A DNA stretch of 64,000 nucleotides from Abiotrophia defectiva ATCC 49176 (GCF_000160075.2 NZ_KI535340.1:1091743-1155742); one strand, 5' to 3'. Shown: positions 1 to 8,647, counted from the stretch's first letter. The notes: generated by a model from the sequence alone, not told the origin. Translations and numbers: made by a program.

Positions 1-2
1 AG

Positions 3-188
3 CCGGTGCCTGCCGCCCTATCCTACCTAGCCAAAGAAGCCAATGTCCTTCCTTATCCGGGTGCCAAGCCCATGATTGAGGTGGAGGACCTAGAGGAATC
101 AGGCTATGTCCTAGCTTTGTTTGAAGCCATGTGGCCTGAATTACCGGCCCCCAAGCCTAAGAAAAAGCCAAAGGGGGACAAGCCATGA
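3..188 (+). CDS. C-terminal end of an unidentified protein (5' end outside window)
   Basis: An open frame runs in from the left edge and stops at 186-188, so only the last ~61 codons are visible. The tail ends in a Pro/Lys-rich stretch (APKPKKKPKGDKP), typical of a disordered basic terminus. Its stop overlaps the ATG of the next gene (ATGA at 185-188), which implies translational coupling and one operon with the GNAT gene. I do not recognise the family from this fragment. The GTG at 6 is unlikely to be the real start because the frame stays open to the window edge and no ribosome binding site is visible. Confidence 0.6.
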   Translation, partial: PVPAALSYLAKEANVLPYPGAKPMIEVEDLEESGYVLALFEAMWPELPAPKPKKKPKGDKP

Positions 189-640
189 TTCAATTAGTGC
201 AAGCAGGTCAAGACCGCTCACAACTAGTAGCCAAGGTCTTGGCCGACCTACCTGAATGGTTTGGTCTGCCCGACTCCACCCAGGAATACATTGACCAGGC
301 CAGCGACCGGGTCTGCTTTCAAGCTGGGGAGGGCTGGGGCTTTATCACCCTCCAAGAAACTTCCCCTGTCTGTCTGGAAATTCACTGCATGGGCGTCCTC
401 AAAGCCCATCAGGGCCAGGGCCTGGGGCGACAACTCATGGCTGCGGCCGAGCACTATGCTATCAGCCAGGGCTATCATTATCTGCAGGTCAAGACGGTGG
501 CCCCGGGCCATTATGAGGCTTATGATGCCACTAATGCCTTCTACCAGGCCTGTGGCTACGAGGCCATTGAAGTCTTCCCGGATCTCTGGGATGAATGGAA
601 TCCCTGCTTACTTCGACTCAAGTATCTCAAGACCAATTAA
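185..640 (+). CDS. GNAT-family N-acetyltransferase, copy 1
   Basis: A 151-residue protein with the GNAT fold signature. Motif A is seen as VLKAHQGQGLGRQLM (residues ~72-86), the acetyl-CoA pyrophosphate loop (Q-x-x-G-x-G/A). It is followed by a C-terminal motif B region with ATNAFYQACGYEA, the usual 'A.. FY...GF' turn. Members transfer an acetyl group from acetyl-CoA to an amine; the substrate cannot be told from sequence. The ATG overlaps the stop of the preceding gene by four bases. A near-identical copy follows directly (659-1138), created by a 498-bp tandem duplication. Length is normal for a single-domain GNAT. Confidence 0.88.
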   Translation: MIQLVQAGQDRSQLVAKVLADLPEWFGLPDSTQEYIDQASDRVCFQAGEGWGFITLQETSPVCLEIHCMGVLKAHQGQGLGRQLMAAAEHYAISQGYHYLQVKTVAPGHYEAYDATNAFYQACGYEAIEVFPDLWDEWNPCLLRLKYLKTN

Positions 641-1181
641 TAAAATGAGGTGAATGTCATGTTAGAAACCAAACGCGTTTCAGTGATTCAATTAGTGCAA
701 GCAGGTCAAGACCGCTCACAACTAGTGGCCAAGGTCTTAGCCGACCTGCCTGAATGGTTTGGTCTGCCAGACTCTACCCAGGAATACATTGACCAAGCCA
801 GCGACCGGGTCTGCTTTCAAGCAGGGGAGGGCTGGGGCTTTATCACCCTCCAAGAAACGTCGCCTGTCTGTCTGGAAATTCACTGCATGGGCGTCCTCAA
901 GGCCCATCAGGGCCAGGGACTAGGCCGCCAGCTCATGGCTGCGGCCGAGCACTATGCGATCAGCCAGGGCTATCATTATCTGCAGGTCAAGACGGTAGCG
1001 CCCGGTTACTATGAGGCTTATGATGCCACCAATGCCTTCTACCAGGCTTGTGGCTATGAGGCCATAGAAATCTTCCCGGATCTCTGGGATGAATGGAATC
1101 CCTGCTTACTTCGACTCAAATATCTCAAAACCAATTAATAAAATGAGGTGAATGCCATGTTAGAAACCAAACGCGTTTCAG
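186..1181 (+). repeat. 498-bp tandem duplication (units 186-683 and 684-1181)
   Basis: Aligning the two GNAT genes gives a constant offset of 498 bp that begins just inside the first ATG and ends inside the first codons of the LtrA-like gene. Each unit therefore contains one GNAT body, the intergenic RBS and eight codons of the downstream gene. 498 is divisible by three, so the junction is in frame and makes the chimeric second GNAT gene. The copies differ at scattered, mostly third-codon positions. Confidence 0.9.
659..1138 (+). CDS. GNAT-family N-acetyltransferase, copy 2 with a chimeric N-terminus
   Basis: This is a second copy of the preceding acetyltransferase; I see only two amino-acid changes in the shared part (His to Tyr after VAPG, Val to Ile before FPDLWDE). 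The original start is now an internal GTG at 683. Translation should begin at ATG 659, six bases after AGGTG (648-652). The protein therefore gains the leader MLETKRVS, which is the N-terminus of the LtrA-like gene downstream. Most nucleotide differences between the copies are synonymous, so both have been kept under purifying selection. Same inferred function as copy 1; whether the new leader alters activity is unknown. Confidence 0.85.
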   Translation: MLETKRVSVIQLVQAGQDRSQLVAKVLADLPEWFGLPDSTQEYIDQASDRVCFQAGEGWGFITLQETSPVCLEIHCMGVLKAHQGQGLGRQLMAAAEHYAISQGYHYLQVKTVAPGYYEAYDATNAFYQACGYEAIEIFPDLWDEWNPCLLRLKYLKTN

Positions 1182-2500
1182 TTTTAGAAATTTTTTATGA
1201 TTTTGTTTTTGTTACCGGCCTGTTCACTCTGCTCTATATGTTAGCAGATATTACCAAGTATCCCCTGGAGACCAACCTGATCTGGCGTTTTGCCCTGACC
1301 CTGTCGGTCATTCTCTATGTCTGGTTCAGCCAAGCCGCTTACAACAATCGTTACTTGAAGGAAGGGCCCCTGGACTATGTCTGTCATTTCTTCGATATGA
1401 CCGTTTTCCTCTTCCTCTTTAAAGGCAATACGGCTTCTTGGAAGGATAGCTGGGTCCTCTTGTCAGCATGCCTGGCCTTCCTCAGCCTCAGTTTGGCCCT
1501 ACGCTACGGCCTTCAATGGCTCAAGGCCCAGGACGACCAGAACAAATACTTTGCTGCTAGTCATGGCTTGATTTTCTTGGCTCAAGGGGTCTTGCTTCTG
1601 CTGGGCACCAAGTTGCCTTATGAATGGGGCGTCGCTGCTTTGGTAGTAGCAATTCTAGCTGGCTGGTTAGCGCCATTTTACTTTTTGCGTGACCGCCAAG
1701 TGCCAGCCCTGGACTTCGACCGGTTGAAGGACCGTACTTCGCTCATGACCATGATGTACTCAGCCGGCTTGGTTGTCCTCAGCTTGGGTACCTTCCTATC
1801 TCTGGAGACGACCACCTTACTAGGTCTTATCCTCGTTGCCTGCCTCGTTCTCCACTATAAGGTTCAAATCGACCGGGTGCCGCAAGGGGCCGACCAGTCA
1901 GCTGCTGGCTTTATTTACAGCCACTATGTGATTATGATTGGCTTGAGTCTTGTCATTATTGCCTTGGGTGGCTTTATGACCCCTTATGTGCGCATCAGTC
2001 ATATTGTGGACCTAAGCTATGCCGGCTTGGCTGTTTACTATCTGGGCATTCTCTTACTGAGCTTTAAGAGAAAGCCTGAATTCTTGGGTGGCTTTGCTAC
2101 ATGGAAAATCTATCTACCTCTCTTAGTGGGATGGATCCTATCCTTGCGTTCACCTGCCACAGACGACGTGGAATTAGTCCGTCTAGTAGTGGTGGTTGGC
2201 TTGATTTTTGCCGGCCAAGTATACTTGCTTAAGAAGCCAGAACAAGAGCCAGTGCCCGTCTTAGAAGGGGCGCCAGTTGAGGGTGACCAAGGTCAAGCAC
2301 TAGAGGCGACTGAAGAAACACCTGTAACAGAAGTGGCTAAAGAAGCTGAGCCTGTAGCAGAAGTGGCTGAAGAAGTAGCGCTTGAAACTGAACCTGCTGA
2401 ATCAGAAGCTGACGCAGCTCAAGTGCCGGCAGCTCAAACACCTGAATCGCAAGACCAAGCAGACCTACAAGCTGAAAGTCCGGCTCCAAGCCAAGACTAA
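1157..2500 (+). CDS. LtrA-like (low temperature requirement A family) membrane protein
   Basis: About 447 residues. The N-terminus carries LEIFYDFVFVTGLFTLL, matching the family signature E-L-F-(F/Y)-D-L-V-F-V at the start of the first membrane helix. About ten or eleven hydrophobic segments follow up to residue ~370. The last ~80 residues are an acidic, Ala/Pro/Glu-rich low-complexity tail, probably cytoplasmic and disordered; this tail is unusual for the family. The biochemical function of LtrA proteins is not established. ATG 1157 is preferred over the upstream GTG 1148 because AGGTG (1146-1150) then has normal spacing. Its first codons were copied by the GNAT duplication upstream. Confidence 0.75.
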   Translation: MLETKRVSVLEIFYDFVFVTGLFTLLYMLADITKYPLETNLIWRFALTLSVILYVWFSQAAYNNRYLKEGPLDYVCHFFDMTVFLFLFKGNTASWKDSWVLLSACLAFLSLSLALRYGLQWLKAQDDQNKYFAASHGLIFLAQGVLLLLGTKLPYEWGVAALVVAILAGWLAPFYFLRDRQVPALDFDRLKDRTSLMTMMYSAGLVVLSLGTFLSLETTTLLGLILVACLVLHYKVQIDRVPQGADQSAAGFIYSHYVIMIGLSLVIIALGGFMTPYVRISHIVDLSYAGLAVYYLGILLLSFKRKPEFLGGFATWKIYLPLLVGWILSLRSPATDDVELVRLVVVVGLIFAGQVYLLKKPEQEPVPVLEGAPVEGDQGQALEATEETPVTEVAKEAEPVAEVAEEVALETEPAESEADAAQVPAAQTPESQDQADLQAESPAPSQD

Positions 2501-2533
2501 ACTTTAGTAAGACCCGCATGAAAGGAGGCCGCT

Positions 2534-3250
2534 ATGGCACGCCTATTGATTATCGAAGATAACCAGGACATCCATGCCCTGATTAAGCAGTCCCTGGGCC
2601 AGGAACATGAACTGGTCTCTGCCTTTGCCGGGACCGAGGGGCTGCTTTACTGCCAGTCCCAGCCGGTGGATTTGGTTCTGCTGGACTATATGTTGCCGGG
2701 CATGAATGGCCAGGCGGTCCTGGAGGCCATTCGGGCCTTCAGCCAGGTGCCGGTCATTATGCTGACGGCCTTGGGAGATAAGAAGCTGATTAGTCAGATG
2801 CTGCTGGCTGGGGCCAATGACTACATGGTCAAGCCCTTCGACTTCGAGGAGCTCTATGCCCGGGTGGCCGTCCAGTTGCGGACAGCCGGCCATGAGGCGG
2901 GCGCTAGCAGTCAGCCAAGCCAGGCGATTACCCGTCTAGGCCAGCTAGAACTCAAACCTGATAGCTTTGAAATCAGTCGGGAGGGCCAAGCAGTCCGCCT
3001 GTCTAAAAAGGAATTTGGCATTCTAACTACCTTGCTAGGCGAGCCCCAGCGGATTTTTACCAAGGAGCTGCTCTATGAATTGGTCTGGCAGGATGCCTTC
3101 ATTCCGGGCGACAATACCCTTAACACTCACCTGTCCAACCTGCGCAAGAAAATCAGCCAGCTGGATGATAGCCAGGATTATATTGAGACAGTCTGGGGTC
3201 TGGGGGTCCGCCTAGCTCAAGGCGTCCGGCCAGGAGGGGAGGCGACCTAA
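2534..3250 (+). CDS. OmpR/PhoB-family response regulator
   Basis: A 238-residue two-component regulator. The receiver domain (1-~115) has the acidic pocket (IEDN), the phospho-acceptor D51 in LLDYMLPG, the Thr in VIMLTAL and the Lys in MVKPFDFEE. The C-terminal winged helix (~135-235) contains SKKEFGILTTLL, NTLNTHLSNLRKKI and the wing IETVWGLGVRL. The start follows a strong AAAGGAGG (2520-2527). The stop overlaps the histidine kinase ATG by one base, so the pair is co-translated. The likely target is the BcrAB-like transporter at 7.9-9.6 kb, now separated by an inserted gene; that link is inference. Confidence 0.93.
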   Translation: MARLLIIEDNQDIHALIKQSLGQEHELVSAFAGTEGLLYCQSQPVDLVLLDYMLPGMNGQAVLEAIRAFSQVPVIMLTALGDKKLISQMLLAGANDYMVKPFDFEELYARVAVQLRTAGHEAGASSQPSQAITRLGQLELKPDSFEISREGQAVRLSKKEFGILTTLLGEPQRIFTKELLYELVWQDAFIPGDNTLNTHLSNLRKKISQLDDSQDYIETVWGLGVRLAQGVRPGGEAT

Positions 3251-4146
3251 TGTTGGGAATTATCTTGGGCCTAGGCCTCTGTCTGCTAGGGACCATCCTC
3301 TATTTATTTCATCAAACCTACACCGTCCGCCAGCTGACCCGGCAGATTGAGACCAAGCGCCAGACCAAATCCCAAGGGCGCCTGCGTCTCAGCCAGCAGA
3401 GTCGAACTTTAGTGGACTTGAGCCAGGCTGTCCAAGAAGTCTTCAAGGACCAGGAAGCCGAGCGGCTCACCAGCCAACAGGAGCGGCGGGATTTGGACCA
3501 GGCCATCAGCAATATTGCCCACGATATCCGGACCCCGCTGACCATTGCCTCGGGTTATACCCAGCAGGCCCTTAAGCAGGTCAAAGCCCAAGAGCTACCC
3601 GATGTCCAGGCCTTGGAAAAGGTCCATCAGCAACTCAAGCAGGTTTCAGGTCGGCTAGAGGCCCTCTTGGACTATCGCCGGGTCTTGGAGCACGAGGTCA
3701 AGCCAAGCTTTGCGCGCGTGGATGTCCATCAGCTCTTGTTGGAGACGGCCTTGACCTACTATGAATCCTTCCAAAGAGCGGGGCTTAGCGTCGACTTGGA
3801 CCTGGCGCCAGGGCCTATCTGGCTAGAGACCGACCCAGAACTTCTGGTGAGGGTCCTGCAGAACCTGCTAGGCAACTTGCTTAAACATGGCAAGGGTCAG
3901 GGGCGAATTAGCCTGAGCCTCCAAGCAGGCCAGCTGCAAATTCGCCTCGATAACCAGATGGCCCAGCCCATCCAGCAGGTCCGCTACTTGACCAAGCGCT
4001 TCTATTCAGAGAACCTGTCAGAAGTCGAGTCTTCTTCTGGCCTGGGGCTCTATATTAGTCAGCAAGTAATCCAATTACTAGGTGGGAATCTTCTATTGAG
4101 TAGTAAGAATCTAGATTTTTCTGTAATAATTTTACTCCCTAAATAA
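3250..4146 (+). CDS. Sensor histidine kinase with a single membrane helix and an AT-rich 3' end
   Basis: 298 residues: one N-terminal membrane helix (~2-20), a coiled linker, and a DHp domain with the H-box SNIAHDIRTPLTIASGY (phospho-acceptor H91). The ATPase domain follows, with N-box-like QNLLGNLLKHG and G-box SSGLGLYISQQVIQLLGG. There is no extracytoplasmic sensor domain, as in small kinases that sense through a partner transporter. It overlaps the regulator gene by one base. Base composition changes abruptly near 4060: the last ~28 codons are AT-rich like the following island, although the protein still ends in a plausible kinase C-terminus (SVIILLPK). Confidence 0.9.
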   Translation: MLGIILGLGLCLLGTILYLFHQTYTVRQLTRQIETKRQTKSQGRLRLSQQSRTLVDLSQAVQEVFKDQEAERLTSQQERRDLDQAISNIAHDIRTPLTIASGYTQQALKQVKAQELPDVQALEKVHQQLKQVSGRLEALLDYRRVLEHEVKPSFARVDVHQLLLETALTYYESFQRAGLSVDLDLAPGPIWLETDPELLVRVLQNLLGNLLKHGKGQGRISLSLQAGQLQIRLDNQMAQPIQQVRYLTKRFYSENLSEVESSSGLGLYISQQVIQLLGGNLLLSSKNLDFSVIILLPK

Positions 4147-4188
4147 TAGGATATATAGATTTACATTAACTATAATGGAGATGCACAT

Positions 4189-7100
4189 ATGTCACTGATA
4201 AATACGATTGAGAATAAAATTAAAGAGCTGAGTGGAGGTAAATTTCAGAAACTATGTGATGCTTTTTTAGCGAAAAAGTTTCCGGACTATAAACTTATCG
4301 CATTAGGATCACAAGAAGGAACAAATAAGCCCACAAAAGGAATTCCAGATACTTATTTAGTACTTCCGAACGGTAAGCAAATTTTTGTGATGTATGGGAC
4401 TCATGCACAAGTAAAAAAGAAAATATCGGGGGATATTAAGTCAGTAAAAGAAAAGATTGAAAAACTCGGCTTAGGTACTGAGCAGATAGAGAAAATAATA
4501 TGTTGTCATACGAGCTCAAATATTGGGCCTGAGAAGAAAAAGAAATTTGAAGAAGAAGCAAGCCCTTATGAATTAGAATTGATTGGTATCAATGAGATTG
4601 CAAATACGTTATGCTATAATATTGGTTATCATTACATTGCTAGAGATTTTTTAGGGGTGAGTGAATCTACTGATCAAGTATGGGATATTGAAAGTTTCAT
4701 AAAAATACATGATCATAGTAAAACTAATGCGCCTATTTCAAATGATTATTTAGGTGGGAGCGTAGACAATTACGTATCTTTAATAGAATCGGATATTCAA
4801 GTTTTACTAATAGCTGATAATGCTGGAGTAGGCAAAACAAGACTGGGAATTGAAATATGTAAAGAATTGGAGAAAAAAGGATACATTGTACTATGTATAA
4901 AAAGCAACGGACAGGCGACTTATCAAGACCTTAAGAGATTTATTGACGGAGGCAAAGATACAGTAGTTTTCATTGATGATGTCAATTTGGTATCGGATTA
5001 TGAGGCAGTTATTGCATTACTGAATTTTGATGAAAAAATAAAATTTATCGTAACCTGTAGATCGTATTCCAGAGAATCTATTGAGCCATATCTTAAGAAA
5101 TATCAATATATGGAAATCTCTGTAAAAGAATTGGGGTTAGATGAAAGAAAAGATTTGATTAGGCAATTTTCGAACGATAATATTCATTCAAAGACTATTC
5201 AAGATCTTATTGAGGCCGGACAAAACAATCCTCGATTATTGGTTTTGGCTGCAATTTTATCGAAAAAGGAAAAATCGAAGAAATATGCGAATTGTTATGA
5301 GATATTGAGGGATTACTATGAGGAGATTCTATCGTCAAGCGAAGTAGATTCTGGAGACCTAAATGTCTTGTTCATTGTGTATTTTCTAAATCGGCTTAAG
5401 TATAAGGATAGAAAAGAAAATGTAGTTTATTCTAAATTAGCAGACTTATTTCAAGTGAATGATTTAGAGGTAGAAGATCGAATCAAAGGACTCTATAAAA
5501 AGGAACTTATTGATATTCACAGTGAGTACATTTGCAAGATTGCGGATCAAACCTTAGGTGATTATGTAGTGCTCAAGTACTTGAGTACTAGCAAAAATGC
5601 TATTAGCGGCCTATTTGAAATATTATATAGCATTGATAGAAAGCGTTTTGTAGAAATGCTAGCTCAGTCTCAAATATATTATAAAGATAATCAATTTTGG
5701 AATGCCGTTCAGAGGGGAGCGGCTACTTACTACTCCAAGATACCGAATGATGATTGTGAGGCTCAAGAAGAGTTTCTGTTGTCTTTTGGTTCTTTGGTAC
5801 CGTACGAAACAATTAAATTTGTTAATAAAGCTATTTTGCAGGCGAATAAAGAACTAGTGCAAGTTCCTATAACTATTGAACAGATAGCGAACAAGAATAA
5901 TTCAGTTCGAGATAAACTACTCAGACTGTTAAGCACATTAATTGAGACTGGTCACATTAAGGTCTCGTTGCAACTCTTATTTGGATACTTAAGTAATAAA
6001 CCAAGTATAGTTAATCAGATTTTTAAAGTATTAGTCAATTGCTTTAACTCTCTCCTGAAGAATGGCGGAGACTATTCTTTTATGGGAGAAGTCATAGAAA
6101 TCTTAAGTAATACTAATGAGATTGATGTAAAAAATATAACAAGCCTCAGTGTTGTAGTATACGAAGATTTTTTAAAACTATATCGAGAAAGCGTTGTATT
6201 AACAGAAAGTTGTTTTTCGCATATTGCATACACACTTCCTGAAAATGAGCTTATCATAGAATATAGAGAAAAGATATTTGAGAATCTGAACAATATATAT
6301 ATGTTTTGTGGGGCAGAGCATGAAAAGTACATTATCAATCTGCTGCTGAAGTATAGTGAAGACAGTAAAAAATATCTAGTATCTCATTCTAAGACGATTA
6401 AATCTGATTTGGCAAAGATAAGAAGCACATTTTTCTGTGAGATGCAAAATCTTTCTGTGTTAGAAGAAAAGGCACTATATCAACTATGTGAGTTATCCAA
6501 TCAAATTGGTAGCAACGCTTTTGAAGGATATGAAGTTTCAGAGCGTCAAAAGGTTTACGGAATTATTTCGTCTCGTAGTTTAGCATATCCATATAAGCCT
6601 AAGCATGAGGAAGAAATCGCCCGGATTGCAAATGAGTATGAGGGAGAATGGGAACCATTTTTCGTAAACCTAAAGCTAATAACCGACGTAGATGAAATGC
6701 TCTCTGGTAATAATGTTGAAAATGTGTTGTATAATCTATATAAAAATTTGCCGTTTTTAGAACAATGTAGATTTATCCAAGCTATGTTAAAAGCAAATTA
6801 TAGGCCATTCGGATTACAACCGTCCGACTTTTTACGTGAGGTTTCCCCTCTTAACTATAGCGATCTATTAAGCTTTATACCAGATTTGCATAAAACTGAA
6901 TGGCGGTTAGCTACTCTCGTAATGGCAAAAGAGGTCACAAAAGAACAATACGACAGCCTCATTGAGCTATTGAAGGATTATTCAGTCCCATTGTACTATT
7001 CGATTATCTCTTTTTTGAAATTTGAAGAGTTCTGTCCAGGTTTACTATCAAAAGGTATTCTGAAATCTGATTCTGAATATTTTTGGATACCAAATTATAT

Positions 7101-7785
7101 ACGTGATGAAGAGGCTATACAAATAGTAAAAGTTATTAATTATGACATCTTGGAGAGTCTCTATTTTTCGAATCTAGATAAACCTATAGATGAATCTTGC
7201 TCCTTACTTGGCTTATTGATCAAACATAATCTAAGCTTTGGACTTGAGGTACTTAAGGAACTATATAAAAACGAGACTCTTAACGGACAAATATTGGAGA
7301 GCATTCTTTACCGACTAAAAAATTATGAGTTCTTTGACGAATTAATTATGGGGTTTGCTCTTTATATTATAAGAGAGGGCGATTTACTATTTTACTATAA
7401 TAATACGTGTCTGAAAAAGCTGTTAAAGAATAGACAGGATTTAATATTGGAATTATTAAGTAGATCTTCGGATGAAGAAGAGTTTATAAAAGTAATTAAT
7501 ATAGGTACTGAAGTTTTAGATCCAAATGATATGATAAGTGCATATAATCTCATGAAAGATAGAGGATACGGTCTATCAACGTACATGAAGATTCATTTTC
7601 ATAAGTATTCTACTAGTTGGAATGGAAGCCAAATTCCGGTTTTAGAAAAACAAATTAGCCGACTAGAGATGATAAGATACATATTTTCTGACGATATTAG
7701 ATATATTAATCTTGTAAGTCGAATTGAGAAATCAATAGGTGCTTTTCAAAATGAAATTTTACTCGAAAAGGAAAGAGAATTCTAA
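4189..7785 (+). CDS. STAND-type P-loop NTPase with an N-terminal nuclease-like domain; candidate antiphage protein
   Basis: A 1198-residue protein encoded by strikingly AT-rich DNA unlike its neighbours. Residues ~1-160 resemble a restriction-endonuclease-like (PD-(D/E)xK) effector domain: FQKLCDAFLAKKFPDYK, then GIPDTYLVLP (D54) and QIFVMYGTHA, with Met where related domains usually carry the catalytic Glu. Residues ~205-310 form a P-loop ATPase: NAGVGKTRL (K216, T217; the first P-loop Gly is Asp), Walker B VVFIDDVN (D263, D264) and sensor FIVTCRS (R291). The remaining ~750 residues are helical and repeat-like, as in TPR-type sensor regions. This order (effector, STAND ATPase, helical sensor) is that of Avs-like antiviral proteins. 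Family and function are inferred; no partner gene is adjacent. The ATG follows GGAG at 4177-4180. Confidence 0.7.
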   Translation: MSLINTIENKIKELSGGKFQKLCDAFLAKKFPDYKLIALGSQEGTNKPTKGIPDTYLVLPNGKQIFVMYGTHAQVKKKISGDIKSVKEKIEKLGLGTEQIEKIICCHTSSNIGPEKKKKFEEEASPYELELIGINEIANTLCYNIGYHYIARDFLGVSESTDQVWDIESFIKIHDHSKTNAPISNDYLGGSVDNYVSLIESDIQVLLIADNAGVGKTRLGIEICKELEKKGYIVLCIKSNGQATYQDLKRFIDGGKDTVVFIDDVNLVSDYEAVIALLNFDEKIKFIVTCRSYSRESIEPYLKKYQYMEISVKELGLDERKDLIRQFSNDNIHSKTIQDLIEAGQNNPRLLVLAAILSKKEKSKKYANCYEILRDYYEEILSSSEVDSGDLNVLFIVYFLNRLKYKDRKENVVYSKLADLFQVNDLEVEDRIKGLYKKELIDIHSEYICKIADQTLGDYVVLKYLSTSKNAISGLFEILYSIDRKRFVEMLAQSQIYYKDNQFWNAVQRGAATYYSKIPNDDCEAQEEFLLSFGSLVPYETIKFVNKAILQANKELVQVPITIEQIANKNNSVRDKLLRLLSTLIETGHIKVSLQLLFGYLSNKPSIVNQIFKVLVNCFNSLLKNGGDYSFMGEVIEILSNTNEIDVKNITSLSVVVYEDFLKLYRESVVLTESCFSHIAYTLPENELIIEYREKIFENLNNIYMFCGAEHEKYIINLLLKYSEDSKKYLVSHSKTIKSDLAKIRSTFFCEMQNLSVLEEKALYQLCELSNQIGSNAFEGYEVSERQKVYGIISSRSLAYPYKPKHEEEIARIANEYEGEWEPFFVNLKLITDVDEMLSGNNVENVLYNLYKNLPFLEQCRFIQAMLKANYRPFGLQPSDFLREVSPLNYSDLLSFIPDLHKTEWRLATLVMAKEVTKEQYDSLIELLKDYSVPLYYSIISFLKFEEFCPGLLSKGILKSDSEYFWIPNYIRDEEAIQIVKVINYDILESLYFSNLDKPIDESCSLLGLLIKHNLSFGLEVLKELYKNETLNGQILESILYRLKNYEFFDELIMGFALYIIREGDLLFYYNNTCLKKLLKNRQDLILELLSRSSDEEEFIKVINIGTEVLDPNDMISAYNLMKDRGYGLSTYMKIHFHKYSTSWNGSQIPVLEKQISRLEMIRYIFSDDIRYINLVSRIEKSIGAFQNEILLEKEREF

Positions 7786-7850
7786 CTAGCGATAATAGAG
7801 TGTTGATAAATTGAAGCCTATGTAAGCTGATTTGAATATTATGAATTAAA

Positions 7851-7882
7851 AGAAGCTAGGACCTACATCCTAGCTTCTTTTA
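7851..7882. terminator. Bidirectional Rho-independent terminator
   Basis: Inverted repeat AGAAGCTAGGA / TCCTAGCTTCT with a six-base loop at 7851-7878, A-rich before and T-rich after. It lies between the STAND gene and the convergent ABC permease and can serve both. It is preceded by ~65 bp of AT-rich non-coding DNA belonging to the island. Confidence 0.85.
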
Positions 7883-8647
7883 TTATAAGTCACGTCTTTT
7901 GAAAATCTGGTAGCCTAGGCAGCCGAAGATGGTACTTAGGACTAGCGACAGGCCCACGGCCAGAGCTAGATTGGGGTCTGATAGGAGGGCGAAGTCGGCT
8001 TGCACATCGACATAGCGCAGCCAGGTGTTTTTTGGCAAGAGCATGGCCAGATAATTGGCGGTAGGTCCGAATAGGAAGAAAAAGACCAGGCTGATGGGGA
8101 TGGAGTGGGTCAAGTGGAGGAGGGTCAGGATGACGGCCACCCAGAATTGGATGAAGAGCCATTGGAGCAGGAGGACTTGGACTCCTTGTCCAAGCACCTC
8201 GGGACTTAGGCCCGACATATCCAGGAAGAGACTGGCATATAGATAGCGGGTGCTGGTGTAGAGGAAGAGGTTGAAGCCGGTTAAGAGGAAAATCATCAGC
8301 CATTTATTGAAGTAGTAGCTGAAGCGGGAGATGCCGGCGGACAGAGAATTTTTATAGAGTTGGTGGTTGAGTTCAGGCCCCACCAAGTAGAGGGTCAAAA
8401 AGAGCATAAAGATCTGAATACCAGCTCCACTCTCAATGGCCTGGCTGACAGCGGTCAAACCATCCAATCTCAGCTGCTCCAGGCCCTCGGCACCGCTGAC
8501 TCCTTGGAGGCCCGAGATAAACTTGAGGACGGTAGGATGAGCTAGGAGGACAATGAGGAAGTTGAAGGCCAGTAGCAGGATTTCCATGGTCCAGAAACCC
8601 TTTGAATGAATCAGGCGGCGGAAATCGGCTTTAAGAATGGCTAACAT
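7883..8647 (-). CDS. ABC-2 type permease (BcrB/lantibiotic-immunity type)
   Basis: 254 residues with about six hydrophobic segments, e.g. MEILLLAFNFLIVLL and IQIFMLFLTLYLVGPEL, the layout of ABC-2 permeases that work with BcrA-type ATPases. The N-terminus LAILKADFRRLIHSKGFW is the usual cytoplasmic start before helix 1. I place the start at 8647, because the ATG at 8656 directly abuts the GAGGAGG and leaves no spacing. It overlaps the ATPase gene by 17 bp, so the two form one operon. Such pairs export or exclude bacitracin- or lantibiotic-like peptides; the substrate here is unknown. Confidence 0.85.
   Translation of the reverse strand: MLAILKADFRRLIHSKGFWTMEILLLAFNFLIVLLAHPTVLKFISGLQGVSGAEGLEQLRLDGLTAVSQAIESGAGIQIFMLFLTLYLVGPELNHQLYKNSLSAGISRFSYYFNKWLMIFLLTGFNLFLYTSTRYLYASLFLDMSGLSPEVLGQGVQVLLLQWLFIQFWVAVILTLLHLTHSIPISLVFFFLFGPTANYLAMLLPKNTWLRYVDVQADFALLSDPNLALAVGLSLVLSTIFGCLGYQIFKRRDL

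Noticed and set aside
4160..4189. TATAAT at 4171-4176 as promoter of the STAND gene
   Set aside because: It would give an almost leaderless mRNA and overlaps the GGAG ribosome binding site; no -35 is at proper distance.
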